Assembly: GCA_027317185.1 (NCBI GenBank)
Contig: DAHVFB010000002.1
Location: 1-64,000, forward strand
Source: Deltaproteobacteria bacterium
GTDB taxonomy: Bacteria; Desulfobacterota; Binatia; Binatales; Binataceae
Reading direction: 5' to 3'
Length of the DNA: 64,000 bases
The notes below the pieces were generated by a model, which saw only the letters and a list, made by a program, of their open reading frames with translations, did not search any database and had not been told where the DNA came from. The stretch's first letter is position 1. Each line of letters begins with the position of its first letter. Below are positions 51,750 to 60,410 of the stretch, one piece after another. Both the position numbers and the translations under genes were made by a program.

Positions 51750-52838
51750 TCAGTTCAGACCGTAGAAGCGGCGCGAATTATCGTACAAAATCCCGCGCTT
51801 GTCGCTCTCCGTGAGCTCCGACGATTCCAGCACCTCGTCGATCTCATGCTTGCACAATTTGGCATCGACCTCATGCGGGAAATCCGATGAGAACAGGAAA
51901 GGCTCGCTGCCGAGCGTCTTGACCGCATGCGCCAGGTCGGGCTCGTCGCCTTCCACCCCGACGTAGATCCTGCCGTCGTGAATCAGCTTGCGCACATAAG
52001 CGCGAAAGTCGCCGTCTTTGGAAACCTTAACCAGCCGATGATCGGGATCGAATGGCGTATGGATCTTGAACGATCCTTCGGCGCGCTCGATCGCGGTCAG
52101 AAACCAGCCGACTCCCGCTTCGAGGTAGGCAACCTTGAGACCCCCAAAGCGATCGAAAATCCCGTTGTAAACCATGCTCACCAGCGCCCGCATCATGCCC
52201 ATCGGATGGCCCAGCGCGTGATAGGCGGCGAACACATTAAGGTCGTCGAGGCCCATCTGATCGTGACATCCGCCGTGAAATGCGACACAGGCGCCGAGCT
52301 TGTCGGCCTCGGCATACAGCGGCCAGTAATCCTGCGAACCCGGATGGGCCTTGATGCCGTTGCTCGGCAGCATCACGCCGCACATCCCGAGGTCTTTCAC
52401 CGCGCGCCGCAGCTCCTTCACCGCGCCGTCCATGTCGCGCATCGGAACCAGGCCCATTCCCTTCAAACGGGAACTCTTGCGCAAATAGGCGTCCTGGAGC
52501 CAATCGTTATAGCCGCGCACGGCGGCGTTGGCGAAATAAGCGTCGGTGATCTTGCCGCAGGCGAGCCCGGCCGTAGGGTACAGGACCGAGTACTCGATCC
52601 CGGTATCCTCAAGGAACTGCACCCACTCCTCGGGCCCGACCCGTTTCACGCTCGCCCGCGTCATCATCTCTTCGATAAAGCCATTATCGATAAAAGCGGT
52701 ATGGAAGTGATCAAGCGGCGGAAAAGTTCCAGTCAGCCGCGCATAGCGTTTGTACGGCTCGGGAATATAGTCGGCGATCGCCGCATTGTCCTCGAATACG
52801 TGTCCGTCCCCATCAATAACTTTCATGTTTGCGGTCAT
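51750..52838 (-). CDS. Amidohydrolase-2 family protein
   Basis: A 362-residue metal-dependent TIM-barrel hydrolase or decarboxylase, shorter than the member at 17748. The N-terminal D-x-D-x-H motif appears as IDGDGHVFED. CVAFHGGCHDQ, LKVAYLEAGVGWF and FSSDFPHEVD carry the later metal and catalytic residues (His, Glu, Asp). ATG 52838 follows GGGAGCGTCTC; the second Met (52826) is an alternative. It ends at the shared hairpin with the SDR operon. Members of this group act on aromatic or keto acids; the substrate is unknown. Confidence 0.9.
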   Translation of the reverse strand: MTANMKVIDGDGHVFEDNAAIADYIPEPYKRYARLTGTFPPLDHFHTAFIDNGFIEEMMTRASVKRVGPEEWVQFLEDTGIEYSVLYPTAGLACGKITDAYFANAAVRGYNDWLQDAYLRKSSRLKGMGLVPMRDMDGAVKELRRAVKDLGMCGVMLPSNGIKAHPGSQDYWPLYAEADKLGACVAFHGGCHDQMGLDDLNVFAAYHALGHPMGMMRALVSMVYNGIFDRFGGLKVAYLEAGVGWFLTAIERAEGSFKIHTPFDPDHRLVKVSKDGDFRAYVRKLIHDGRIYVGVEGDEPDLAHAVKTLGSEPFLFSSDFPHEVDAKLCKHEIDEVLESSELTESDKRGILYDNSRRFYGLN

Positions 52839-52917
52839 GAGACGCTCCCATTCCTTGATGCCCCATCAACTAGCACATTCGAGTTTGCGCCGTACAGCCG
52901 CCGATACGGAATCCGGC

Positions 52918-54300
52918 TTAACTGTTCGGCGGCACCGGCACAGCCGGTTGTAGCCATTTGGACAGGAAATACCAGGGCAGGCCAAAGGCGACCACCGCCA
53001 GACTGGTAAGGGCTTCCTCGGGACGGGTAAAAAGTACATACAGTACGATCCACGACAGGACCGCGACGTATGCCGCCGGCAACCAGGGATGGCCGGGAAT
53101 GCGAAATGGCCGCGTCATCCCGGGCCGGCGCACCCGCATCACGATCAATGAGGTAACGCTTAACCCCGAAAAGATGATAACTGCGAACCCGGTATACAGC
53201 ACCACTTTTTCGAACGCACCAAAGAACAGAATGAGAACGCTCGACCAGATGGCCTGTAACACCATCGCACGTGCGGGCGTGCCGAAAAACGGATTGATGG
53301 AAGCAATTCCTGACGGAAATACCCGATCGCGCGCCATCGCGAAGTACACCCGCGGCCCCGCGACCACCATCGCACTGGCCGAGTTCAGTATCGCCAGCGC
53401 CAGCACCGCCGTGATTCCTACCGCGGCGGCCGGCCCAAACAATTTTACCGAGGCTTTTTCCGCGACGGCCAGCACCCCGCTCATGGCGGGAATCGGCAAC
53501 GCGTAAAGGTACAGCAGGTTCATGCCGGCATATAGAAAGATCACGACTGCGATGCCGATCAGCAGGGCGCGCGGAAGGTTTCGCTGCGGATCGCGAATCT
53601 CCTCGGCGACGTATGCGGCGGAGTTCCATCCGCTGTAGGCATAAAGCACGAAAATCAGGGAGACGGCGGCGTTGCCGTGCGCCCGGCCATGCGAACCGAA
53701 GTTGGCGAAATTGCCATGCCCCGAAAGGAACCCACCTACGATTAGCGCGACGATCGCAGCGATGGTGCCGACAGTCAGTATCCGTTGCAGCACACCACCC
53801 GCGCGCAGGCCAGAGATATGCACCGCGGTGAGCACAGCGAGCACCGCGATCGCGATGAGCTTGCCGCCGATTCCACTGGCATCGGGGATCGCGGTCAAAT
53901 GATGCATATAGCCGATCAGGGCGAGCGCAGCGGCGGCAATCGCACCGCTAAAGCCGACGAAAAACGAGGTCCACCCGCTCAGGTAGGACACCAGCGGACC
54001 GAAGGCCTCGCGCAGATAAACATATTCACCGCCGGCCTCGGGCATCGCGGCGCTGAGCTCGCTGTAGGACAGCGCGCCAATTGATTCGATCAGGCCGCCG
54101 GCGATCCACAGGCCGATCAGCCACCACGGCGATCCGATATCGCGCGCGATAAACCCGGAGGTGGTGAAGATGCCGCTGCCGATCGTGTTCGCGACCACCA
54201 GCGCCACTGCGACGTCGAGACCGATTGTACGGCGCAGTGGCGCGCGGCCGGGCCGCGCGCCACCTGCTCCTGCTTCCGAAGCGGCAGCCGGTATCGCCAC
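52918..54300 (-). CDS. APC-family amino acid permease
   Basis: A 460-residue inner-membrane protein with about 12 helices. The first helix carries VANTIGSGIFTTSGFIA, the substrate-binding GSGIF-type motif; ALSYSELSAAMPEAGGEYVYL is the second conserved block. FVLYAYSGWNSAAYVAEEIRDPQRNLPRALL is the helix 6-7 signature, strongly diagnostic of the amino acid-polyamine-cation superfamily. GTG 54300 opens the frame. It lies 79 bases upstream of the amidohydrolase on the same strand and 9 bases after the repeat-protein gene. Import of an amino acid or amine-containing compound is probable. Confidence 0.92.
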   Translation of the reverse strand: MAIPAAASEAGAGGARPGRAPLRRTIGLDVAVALVVANTIGSGIFTTSGFIARDIGSPWWLIGLWIAGGLIESIGALSYSELSAAMPEAGGEYVYLREAFGPLVSYLSGWTSFFVGFSGAIAAAALALIGYMHHLTAIPDASGIGGKLIAIAVLAVLTAVHISGLRAGGVLQRILTVGTIAAIVALIVGGFLSGHGNFANFGSHGRAHGNAAVSLIFVLYAYSGWNSAAYVAEEIRDPQRNLPRALLIGIAVVIFLYAGMNLLYLYALPIPAMSGVLAVAEKASVKLFGPAAAVGITAVLALAILNSASAMVVAGPRVYFAMARDRVFPSGIASINPFFGTPARAMVLQAIWSSVLILFFGAFEKVVLYTGFAVIIFSGLSVTSLIVMRVRRPGMTRPFRIPGHPWLPAAYVAVLSWIVLYVLFTRPEEALTSLAVVAFGLPWYFLSKWLQPAVPVPPNS

Positions 54301-54309
54301 GATTTTACG

Positions 54310-55161
54310 CTAGAAAAATCGTGGCACCAGGAAGGAATAAATGCCGTTGCGCACGCTGTCCGTAGTGAAAATTTCTCCATGCGCCGGATCGATCGCGATA
54401 CCACTGGGATGGATCAGATCGGTACCCGCGCCTCGAATGATCGCACGCGGCGCGATGTCGCCATTGTCACCGATGTTCCAGACGCCCACGAAGCCGAGCG
54501 GTCCGATCCATGGCAGTGGCGGCCCCTTGCAATCCTTCGCCGGTGCGAACCCACCGGGATCGTAGGGCGGAAGATATTTGATGTTGGTGGCAATCGCGTA
54601 AATTTTGCCATCGTAGACCTGGACGTGCCACACCCCCACGATTCCGGTGGTCGGACCCGCGATCACGTCGCGCGGCGCAACGTTTCCGTTGTCCGTACGG
54701 TTGAACACGAACAGTCCGCCGTTATGATGCCAGGTGTTTCGGCCGAGCAGGCTGCCGACCACGGCCAGATTGCGATCCGTGTCGATCGCAACTCCCGCCG
54801 TATACCACAGTCCTGTCTTCGACCCCATGATGATGCGTTTGGGCGCAATGTTGCCGTTGCCGTCGAGCGGAAACACCAGTAGGGCATCGGTCCGCGAGTC
54901 GGCGACCCACAGTTCATTATTCTTAAGGTCCACCGCAGGCTGATATGGCCCGTGAAGCTGGGTCTTGGGTCCCTGGATCACCCGAATCGGCGCAGCTTCG
55001 CCGGACGCATCGCCCCGGAAAAAGGTGATCGAACTGGCCAGCGGTTCGGTGGAGATGATTACATCGTGCGCCGGATCGTAGACGATTCCATGCGCGACGC
55101 GTGTAAGCTTGGTCTTCTGTCCTTCGATTATCCGTTCCGGCTCGCTATTTCCACTTGCCAT
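54310..55161 (-). CDS. Beta-propeller-like protein, downstream half (follows in-frame TGA)
   Basis: 283 residues from ATG 55161. Contains about five blades of the same repeat as the gene before it: (I/V)-F-x-R/G-D-x(3)-G-N-x-A-P-x-R-x-I-x-G-P-x-T-x-L. It has no signal peptide and no good ribosome site (AGG touches the ATG), although the upstream half is exported. The frame is continuous with the upstream half: only one TGA (55195-55197) separates them, and the sequence between reads on as a blade. It is best seen as the second part of one 724-residue protein or a broken gene. ATG 55161 lies in the hairpin described at 55152-55172. Confidence 0.7.
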   Translation of the reverse strand: MASGNSEPERIIEGQKTKLTRVAHGIVYDPAHDVIISTEPLASSITFFRGDASGEAAPIRVIQGPKTQLHGPYQPAVDLKNNELWVADSRTDALLVFPLDGNGNIAPKRIIMGSKTGLWYTAGVAIDTDRNLAVVGSLLGRNTWHHNGGLFVFNRTDNGNVAPRDVIAGPTTGIVGVWHVQVYDGKIYAIATNIKYLPPYDPGGFAPAKDCKGPPLPWIGPLGFVGVWNIGDNGDIAPRAIIRGAGTDLIHPSGIAIDPAHGEIFTTDSVRNGIYSFLVPRFF

Positions 55162-55172
55162 CCTGGCAAATG
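55152..55172 (-). promoter_or_regulatory. SECIS-like RNA hairpin after in-frame TGA
   Basis: In the minus-strand RNA, CAUUUGCC pairs with GGCAAGUG (one G-U pair) around the loop AGGAU. The stem starts 22 bases after the TGA at 55195-55197, and the loop 30 bases after it. Bacterial selenocysteine elements usually have a stem of several pairs with a small loop bearing G in its first two positions, about 16-37 bases after the UGA. This fits by eye, but the loop is not the GGUC-type of E. coli fdhF. Function is hypothetical. Confidence 0.3.
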
Positions 55173-55194
55173 CCGCAATACGCGGATCGCTTAC

Positions 55195-56484
55195 TCAGTT
55201 CGGGACTAGCAATACGTCCCGCTTGGTGTCGTACGCTATCGCCATCGGATTGCCGAAGCCGGCGGCGGGAGTGCCGGCGGGCGCGTTGCGCAAGATCCGT
55301 TTTGGAGCCACGTTGCCAGAGGCGTCAAGGTCAAACACCTCGGCCTCATGGCCGAAGTTTGCCACCCATAGCTCCTTGCGAATCGGATCGAACGCCACGC
55401 CCATCGGATGGATGATGTGGGTCAGTGGCCCGCTGAGCGTGCGTACCGGCGCCACATCGCCGTTATCTCCGCGATGAAAAATCAGAACCTCGTTCGACGG
55501 CTCCTGGGCCACGGCGATTAAATTGTTCAGATTGTCGACCGCGATTCCGGTCGGCCAGTCGAGCTGGGTTTTCGGCCCTTGAATTACCTGCAGCGGGGCC
55601 GCATCCCCCTTCGCATCGCCACTGAACACTTCGACCGACGGGGGATAGTAATGTCCGCCGCCGTTGTAGTCCGCGTCCCAGTAGCCGCGCGACCAATTGC
55701 CATAATTGGTCACGAAAATCTTATCGCTCTTTTCGTCCCAGGCCACCCCATGCGGGTCGGCGAGTTTAGTCTTTAGTCCGCGGATCGACCGCAACGGTAA
55801 CGCAGCGCCCTGCGCACCGAGGCGATAGAAGATAATCTGGGCGTTATGCTGGATTGCAACCGCCATCTGATGGTGCTTCTGGCTGAGTGCAATTCCATAC
55901 GCGCCATGCGGTACGGCCAAAGCGCGCGATTTGAAGTCGCCGTTCGCGGTATAGGGAAACGCGGCGACATCATCGCCAATATCGTTTTCGGTGGTATACA
56001 GTTCATGCCGAACCGGGTCGAGCGCCACTCCGGCCGCGAAGGACAGATAGGTGGCGGGCCCCTTAATCCAGCCCTTGTATGGGGTTATGTCTTTCGCTGA
56101 TGGCGGTCCGCCGGCGTCGATCGAGTAGACCAGCGCGCTTTTCAGATTGGTATCGCTTAGAACCGCCACCCCGTTGCGCGGATCGAGCGCGATGCCATTG
56201 AACTCGGGATATGGATCTTCGAGCGCACGGCATGGAGCTACTTCACCGCCCGGAATCTTCGACAAGACGGCTTCGAACTTCTCCGACACGCCTAAATTGT
56301 TAACCGAGGCATTCACCGGCGATCGCGAAGGTTGATTCATGCCGGATGGCGCAGCGCTGCCGTCCGGGGAGGACGCCGCGATTGCTTGATTCGATGAAAA
56401 CCGGTTGCTGCCGTTGGTAGGTAAGAGCGCGAAGGCCGTGATGACGGCCGCGCCAATAGCTATCCTGAACCTTATCGATCTCAT
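55195..56484 (-). CDS. Exported beta-propeller-like repeat protein, upstream half
   Basis: 429 residues, start ATG 56484. A signal peptide (MRSIRFRIAIGAAVITAFAL, then LPTNGSN) precedes repeats of about 45-60 residues, such as GDAAPLQVIQGPKTQLDWPT and GNVAPKRILRNAPAG, each ending in a hydrophobic strand (GIAVD, LWVAN). The pattern resembles NHL/Kelch-like surface propellers. The reading frame stops at TGA 55195-55197 right after VLLVPN, yet the next in-frame codons continue the same repeat. Either the gene was truncated by a nonsense change, or the TGA is read through or decoded as selenocysteine. Its function is unknown. Confidence 0.8.
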   Translation of the reverse strand: MRSIRFRIAIGAAVITAFALLPTNGSNRFSSNQAIAASSPDGSAAPSGMNQPSRSPVNASVNNLGVSEKFEAVLSKIPGGEVAPCRALEDPYPEFNGIALDPRNGVAVLSDTNLKSALVYSIDAGGPPSAKDITPYKGWIKGPATYLSFAAGVALDPVRHELYTTENDIGDDVAAFPYTANGDFKSRALAVPHGAYGIALSQKHHQMAVAIQHNAQIIFYRLGAQGAALPLRSIRGLKTKLADPHGVAWDEKSDKIFVTNYGNWSRGYWDADYNGGGHYYPPSVEVFSGDAKGDAAPLQVIQGPKTQLDWPTGIAVDNLNNLIAVAQEPSNEVLIFHRGDNGDVAPVRTLSGPLTHIIHPMGVAFDPIRKELWVANFGHEAEVFDLDASGNVAPKRILRNAPAGTPAAGFGNPMAIAYDTKRDVLLVPN

Positions 56485-56676
56485 GCTTTGCGAATAGTGA
56501 ATGCCTACTCAGGTGTCAACCTTTATCGCGTAAAAACGCACGGATCGGGTAAATTCGCCGCTCCTTGACTTGAAAGCGATCACCATGTTACGCCGCTCGC
56601 AGTAGCCCAGCGACTCCTTTATAACTCTGTTAATAAGAAGCTTCTCAGGTGCACTCACGGTCGAGGAAGACAGGTT
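56485..56676. other. Divergent intergenic region
   Basis: 192 bases between the repeat-protein gene (minus) and the CE4-like gene (plus). TTGACT near 56564-56569 could be a + strand -35, but no matching -10 was found. GAGGAAGACAGG just before 56677 is a plausible ribosome site for the CE4 gene. Confidence 0.25.
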
Positions 56677-57540
56677 ATGCATCATAATCGATTTGACTAT
56701 ACGCCGGTTTCGAAACGGCCAATCATTAAATGGCCGAACGGCGCCCGGCTGGCGGTGTGGGTCATTCCTAATATCGAATGGCACGAGTTCGATGGTCCCG
56801 GGGTCGGAACCAATCCACCACCCGGGTATTTGCCGGACATCCTGAATTTCGGTTGGCGCGATTACGGACTGCGTGCGGGTATCTGGCGCATGATGGACAC
56901 CCTCGACCGTTTCGGCATGCGCGCCACGGTGGCCCTCAACGCGCTGGTCTGCGAGCACGTTCCGGAGATCATCGCGGAGGGCAAAAAACGCAATTGGGAG
57001 TTCATGGGCCACGGCATGACGAACTCCCAACTGCTGGCCGGTCTCAGCCTCGACGACGAGCGCCGCGTAATCAATCAGGTTTGCGATACGATCAAAAAAC
57101 ATGTCGGCACGGCTCCCAAAGGATGGCTCGGGCCGGCGCTGGCCGAGACCGTCAACACGCCCGACCTGCTGGCTGAGGCCGGCGTCAAATATGTCTGCGA
57201 CTGGTGTAACGACGATCAGCCATACCCATTCAAAGTGAAGCAGGGCAGCCTGATTTCGGTGCCTTATTCGATCGAGATCAACGACATACCGTTCTTTGTC
57301 GGCAAAGGCGCTACGGGCAAGGACTTTGGCGATGCCATCCAGGATCAGTTCGACGTGCTGTATGAAGAGGGCGCGAAGACCGGCAAGGTGATGGCGCTCG
57401 CGCTGCATCCGTTCCTCGTCAGCGTGCCTCATCGCCACAAGCACTTCGTGCGCGCGCTGGAGTACATCACGCGCCATCGCGATGTCTGGTTGACCACCGG
57501 CGGCGAAATCGCGGATTGGTATTACAAGCATTGTATGTAA
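56677..57540 (+). CDS. Polysaccharide-deacetylase-fold (CE4/PuuE-like) hydrolase
   Basis: A 287-residue NodB-like protein. The start MHHNRFDYTPVSKRPIIKWPNGARLAVWV matches the allantoinase PuuE/cyclic-amidase subgroup of CE4. GMRATVALNALVCEHVPEII and FMGHGMTNSQLLAG hold the His-containing metal region. ALHPFLVSVPHRHKHF near the end supplies further His ligands. Members hydrolyse amide bonds of cyclic ureides or N-acetyl groups. ATG 56677 opens the frame. It is followed after 34 bases by an isochorismatase-type amidase, so both probably act on the same amide or ureide intermediate. Confidence 0.85.
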   Translation: MHHNRFDYTPVSKRPIIKWPNGARLAVWVIPNIEWHEFDGPGVGTNPPPGYLPDILNFGWRDYGLRAGIWRMMDTLDRFGMRATVALNALVCEHVPEIIAEGKKRNWEFMGHGMTNSQLLAGLSLDDERRVINQVCDTIKKHVGTAPKGWLGPALAETVNTPDLLAEAGVKYVCDWCNDDQPYPFKVKQGSLISVPYSIEINDIPFFVGKGATGKDFGDAIQDQFDVLYEEGAKTGKVMALALHPFLVSVPHRHKHFVRALEYITRHRDVWLTTGGEIADWYYKHCM

Positions 57541-57574
57541 CCGGAGCCATCCGATGGCCCCCAAGGAGAACGTC

Positions 57575-58285
57575 ATGAGGATTTGGGATTCATTCATCAC
57601 CGATCGTGACAGGAAGATTTTCTCGGCGGCTGGGATGGGTCAGAAGGCGGGCTTTGGCAGCAATCTGGCTCTGATTATTATCGATGTTACCTACGCATTC
57701 ACCGGCGAAGGCGATCCGATCGAGGAATCGGTCAAGCGCTATCCCATGAGTTGCGGCACGGAAGCCTGGGTTGGCGTCAAGCACAACCAGCAGCTTCTGG
57801 AAGCTGCGCGCCGCACTGGCATTCCGGTTTTCTACACCTTGACCGAATATCGCACCGACAAAGCCGATGTCGGTGGATGGGCCGGCAAGCAGGCGCAGGC
57901 CGCGCATCCTTCAATGATCGAAGGTTCCAAGGGCGCGCTAATCGTCGAAGATCTGACCCCCGCCGCGGGCGAACTCGTGATCTCGAAGAAAAAGCCCAGC
58001 GCGTTCTTCGGCACCCCAATCGTCTCGTATCTGGTTGAGCGGAAGATCGATACGGTGATCATCACCGGATGCACCACCAGCGGATGCGTGCGCAGCTCGG
58101 TGGTCGACGCTTTCTCGCTTAACTACAAAGTCATCGTGCCCGAGGAATGCTGTTTCGATCGCGGACAGGCTTCGCATGCGCTCAACCTGTTCGACATGCA
58201 TCAGAAGTATGCTGATGTGATCCCGACTGCGGAAGTTATCGCGCAATTGGGTAAGCGGCCCTCGGCGCGGCAGGCGGCAGCTTAA
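57575..58285 (+). CDS. Isochorismatase-fold cysteine amidohydrolase
   Basis: A 236-residue enzyme of the N-carbamoylsarcosine amidohydrolase/RutB/maleamate amidase group. The triad fits: D37 in LIIIDVTYAF, Lys at 138-140 (SKKKPSAF) and the nucleophile C171 in GCTTSGCVRSS. It hydrolyses amide or N-carbamoyl bonds, releasing ammonia (and CO2 for carbamates). The frame opens at 57554; ATG 57575 has AAGGAG 8 bases upstream. It follows the CE4-like gene directly. With the hydantoinase genes at 61379 it could form a hydantoin-type degradation route. Confidence 0.9.
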   Translation: MRIWDSFITDRDRKIFSAAGMGQKAGFGSNLALIIIDVTYAFTGEGDPIEESVKRYPMSCGTEAWVGVKHNQQLLEAARRTGIPVFYTLTEYRTDKADVGGWAGKQAQAAHPSMIEGSKGALIVEDLTPAAGELVISKKKPSAFFGTPIVSYLVERKIDTVIITGCTTSGCVRSSVVDAFSLNYKVIVPEECCFDRGQASHALNLFDMHQKYADVIPTAEVIAQLGKRPSARQAAA

Positions 58286-58393
58286 CTTTGCCAACGCACT
58301 GAGCTGAGTCCGACTTGGATTGTTTCCCGAAGCTGGCGTCCGGCGGTTGCCGGGCGCCAGTTTAGTTTTTCACTGATCACCTATCGGCCGCCG

Positions 58394-60202
58394 CTACCAC
58401 GGCCGGACCGTGCGCACGTCGATCACCGCGACGCCGCCTTGTTCGACGATCGCAACCGCTTCGCTCAGCGCCGTTTCCAGATCCTTCGCCGTGTCGATCG
58501 GACCTTTCGCCCACGCGCCGAAGCCTCGGCTCACGGTGGCGAAATCGATCTCGGGATTAAACATCGCGGTGCCAATCCAGGCGTTTTCCAGCGGTCGTTC
58601 CCGATGGCGCGCCATTTTCCGCTGATGCTCCTCATCGTTCATAAAGGAAAGATTGTTATCGATAATCGCCAGCAACGGAATGCTATAATGCACCGCGGTC
58701 CATAGCGCCGCCGCGGACATCACCATGTCGCCGTCGCCCAGAATCGCAACCGGAAGCTTGCCCTGCCGATGGGTCGCTAGCGCAGCGCCAACCGACGCGC
58801 CCGGCCCGTAGCCGATTCCGCCGCCGACGTTCGCGCCGAGGTAGTCGCCTACGCCCTGAAACTCCCACACGCCCTCGGGCCATCCTTTGATGGATCTTCC
58901 CGAAAGCACGTATTCCCGCCCCTTTAGCGCGTGCCACAACATATCGACCAGCCGCGCCCTTGAGACCCCCGATTCGTTTGCGCGAGTAATTGCAGATTCG
59001 GCTTGATGGGCGCGAAGCGCGCGATGACGGTCGGTTAGCTTTGCGATTCGCGCCTGAATCCTGGCAGCGATTTCCCGGTCAGCAGTGCGGGACTTAACCG
59101 CTTCGATCAACTGGCGCAGGCCGGCGATCGGATCGGCCAGCAGACGGATATCGGCGGGCGAGATATCACCGCCAACTCGCGACCATGAACGAAACGCGAA
59201 GTCATTCAATGACAGATCGATTACAGTCAGATTGGGCAGCGTAGCCGGGCGTCGTCCCTCCTCGTCGCCATAGAGTCCCACCAGGTCGGGCACGTCGAGT
59301 ACGTCGACCGCCAGCACCACATCTGCTTCCTTAAGAATCTGCGAATCGCCATTGAGGTTTTGTGGATGGCGGCTCGGAAACGATACGTGATTCATTTGAT
59401 CGATGTAGGCCGCGCCGGTGGCCTCGACCAACTCGATCAGCGGAGCGGTTGCGCGCGGATCGTAGGCCAGGCTGCCGGCCGCGATCAGCGGCAGTTTCGC
59501 CGACAGCAAGGCCTCCGCCGCGCGCGCAATGGAAGCGGTATCGGCGCAGATCGACGCAGGCGCTTGGTAGCGCGGCAGCTTCACGTCGGGAAGCGGTAGC
59601 GGTCCCGCTAATGCGGTCTCCTGCAAAATCTTGTCGAGCGCGATATAGACCGGCCCATAGGGCGGCGTGGTGGCGATCTTATGTCCGCGCAGAATCGAAC
59701 TGATCGCCGCCGCCGGGGTAGTCGGTTCATCCTCCCATTTGACAAATGGCCGGACCAGTTCACCCTGAGTGCTGGCCGAATGCGTGAAATCGATCCATCG
59801 CCGCCAGTTGGGATCGGACGGGCCTGCGCCGCCAAGGATCAGGAGCGGAGTGCGATCGCACCACGCGTCGTAGACCGCCATCGAGGCGTGCATCAATCCG
59901 ACCAGGTTGTGACAGATCGCCAGGCCCGGCTTTTGCGCCACTTTCGCATAGCCATGCGCGAACGCCACCGCAATTTCCTCATGCGTGCACAGCAACACCT
60001 TGGGCGTTTGATTGCGATGGTGGTTGATTAATGAATCGTGCAGCCCGCGAAAGCTCGATCCGGGGTTCAGGGTGACGTATTCGTAGCCCAGCGCACCCAG
60101 CAGATCGACGATCACGTCCGATACATACTGCGGCTCTGGCCGTGGTCCCGCGAGCCCGACCGGGGTCTCGATCTCACTGGTTTTGATGGTTCTGTTGTTC
60201 AT
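58394..60202 (-). CDS. Thiamine-diphosphate enzyme, acetolactate synthase/benzoylformate decarboxylase-like
   Basis: A 602-residue ThDP-dependent enzyme. The catalytic Glu is in THEEIAVAFAHGYAK. The ThDP-binding motif GDGDMVMSAAALWTA ends with the NN pair in IIDNNLSF. NPGSSFRGLHDSL lies in the N-terminal domain and GGGIGYGPGASVGAALA in the third. The Ser/Thr/Asn around GPSDPNWRRW differs from acetolactate synthase, and no small subunit is adjacent. It may decarboxylate or ligate 2-oxo acids from the aromatic routes. ATG 60202 opens the frame. Confidence 0.88.
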   Translation of the reverse strand: MNNRTIKTSEIETPVGLAGPRPEPQYVSDVIVDLLGALGYEYVTLNPGSSFRGLHDSLINHHRNQTPKVLLCTHEEIAVAFAHGYAKVAQKPGLAICHNLVGLMHASMAVYDAWCDRTPLLILGGAGPSDPNWRRWIDFTHSASTQGELVRPFVKWEDEPTTPAAAISSILRGHKIATTPPYGPVYIALDKILQETALAGPLPLPDVKLPRYQAPASICADTASIARAAEALLSAKLPLIAAGSLAYDPRATAPLIELVEATGAAYIDQMNHVSFPSRHPQNLNGDSQILKEADVVLAVDVLDVPDLVGLYGDEEGRRPATLPNLTVIDLSLNDFAFRSWSRVGGDISPADIRLLADPIAGLRQLIEAVKSRTADREIAARIQARIAKLTDRHRALRAHQAESAITRANESGVSRARLVDMLWHALKGREYVLSGRSIKGWPEGVWEFQGVGDYLGANVGGGIGYGPGASVGAALATHRQGKLPVAILGDGDMVMSAAALWTAVHYSIPLLAIIDNNLSFMNDEEHQRKMARHRERPLENAWIGTAMFNPEIDFATVSRGFGAWAKGPIDTAKDLETALSEAVAIVEQGGVAVIDVRTVRPW

Positions 60203-60410
60203 CAGTCACCTGCACTTCTGCCCGGTTTAACGAAGAAATCGATCATGGGTTATGTTCAAACGGGGCTACTATACAACAGCCATCGGCCGGCGCGAGCGCC
60301 GTGTCAGATGACGGCCCAGCGGCGGTCGTGATAGCGCGTCGGCGCCAAATCACCGATCGGGACTGGTACTGGCCCGCGAGACTCACTGAATCCAACCTTT
60401 TCAGCTCTCC
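60203..60410. other. Gap of 208 bases
   Basis: No gene supported. AT-rich patches near 60250-60280 may hold the promoter for the thiamine-enzyme gene. The rest is GC-rich without a clear hairpin. Confidence 0.25.
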
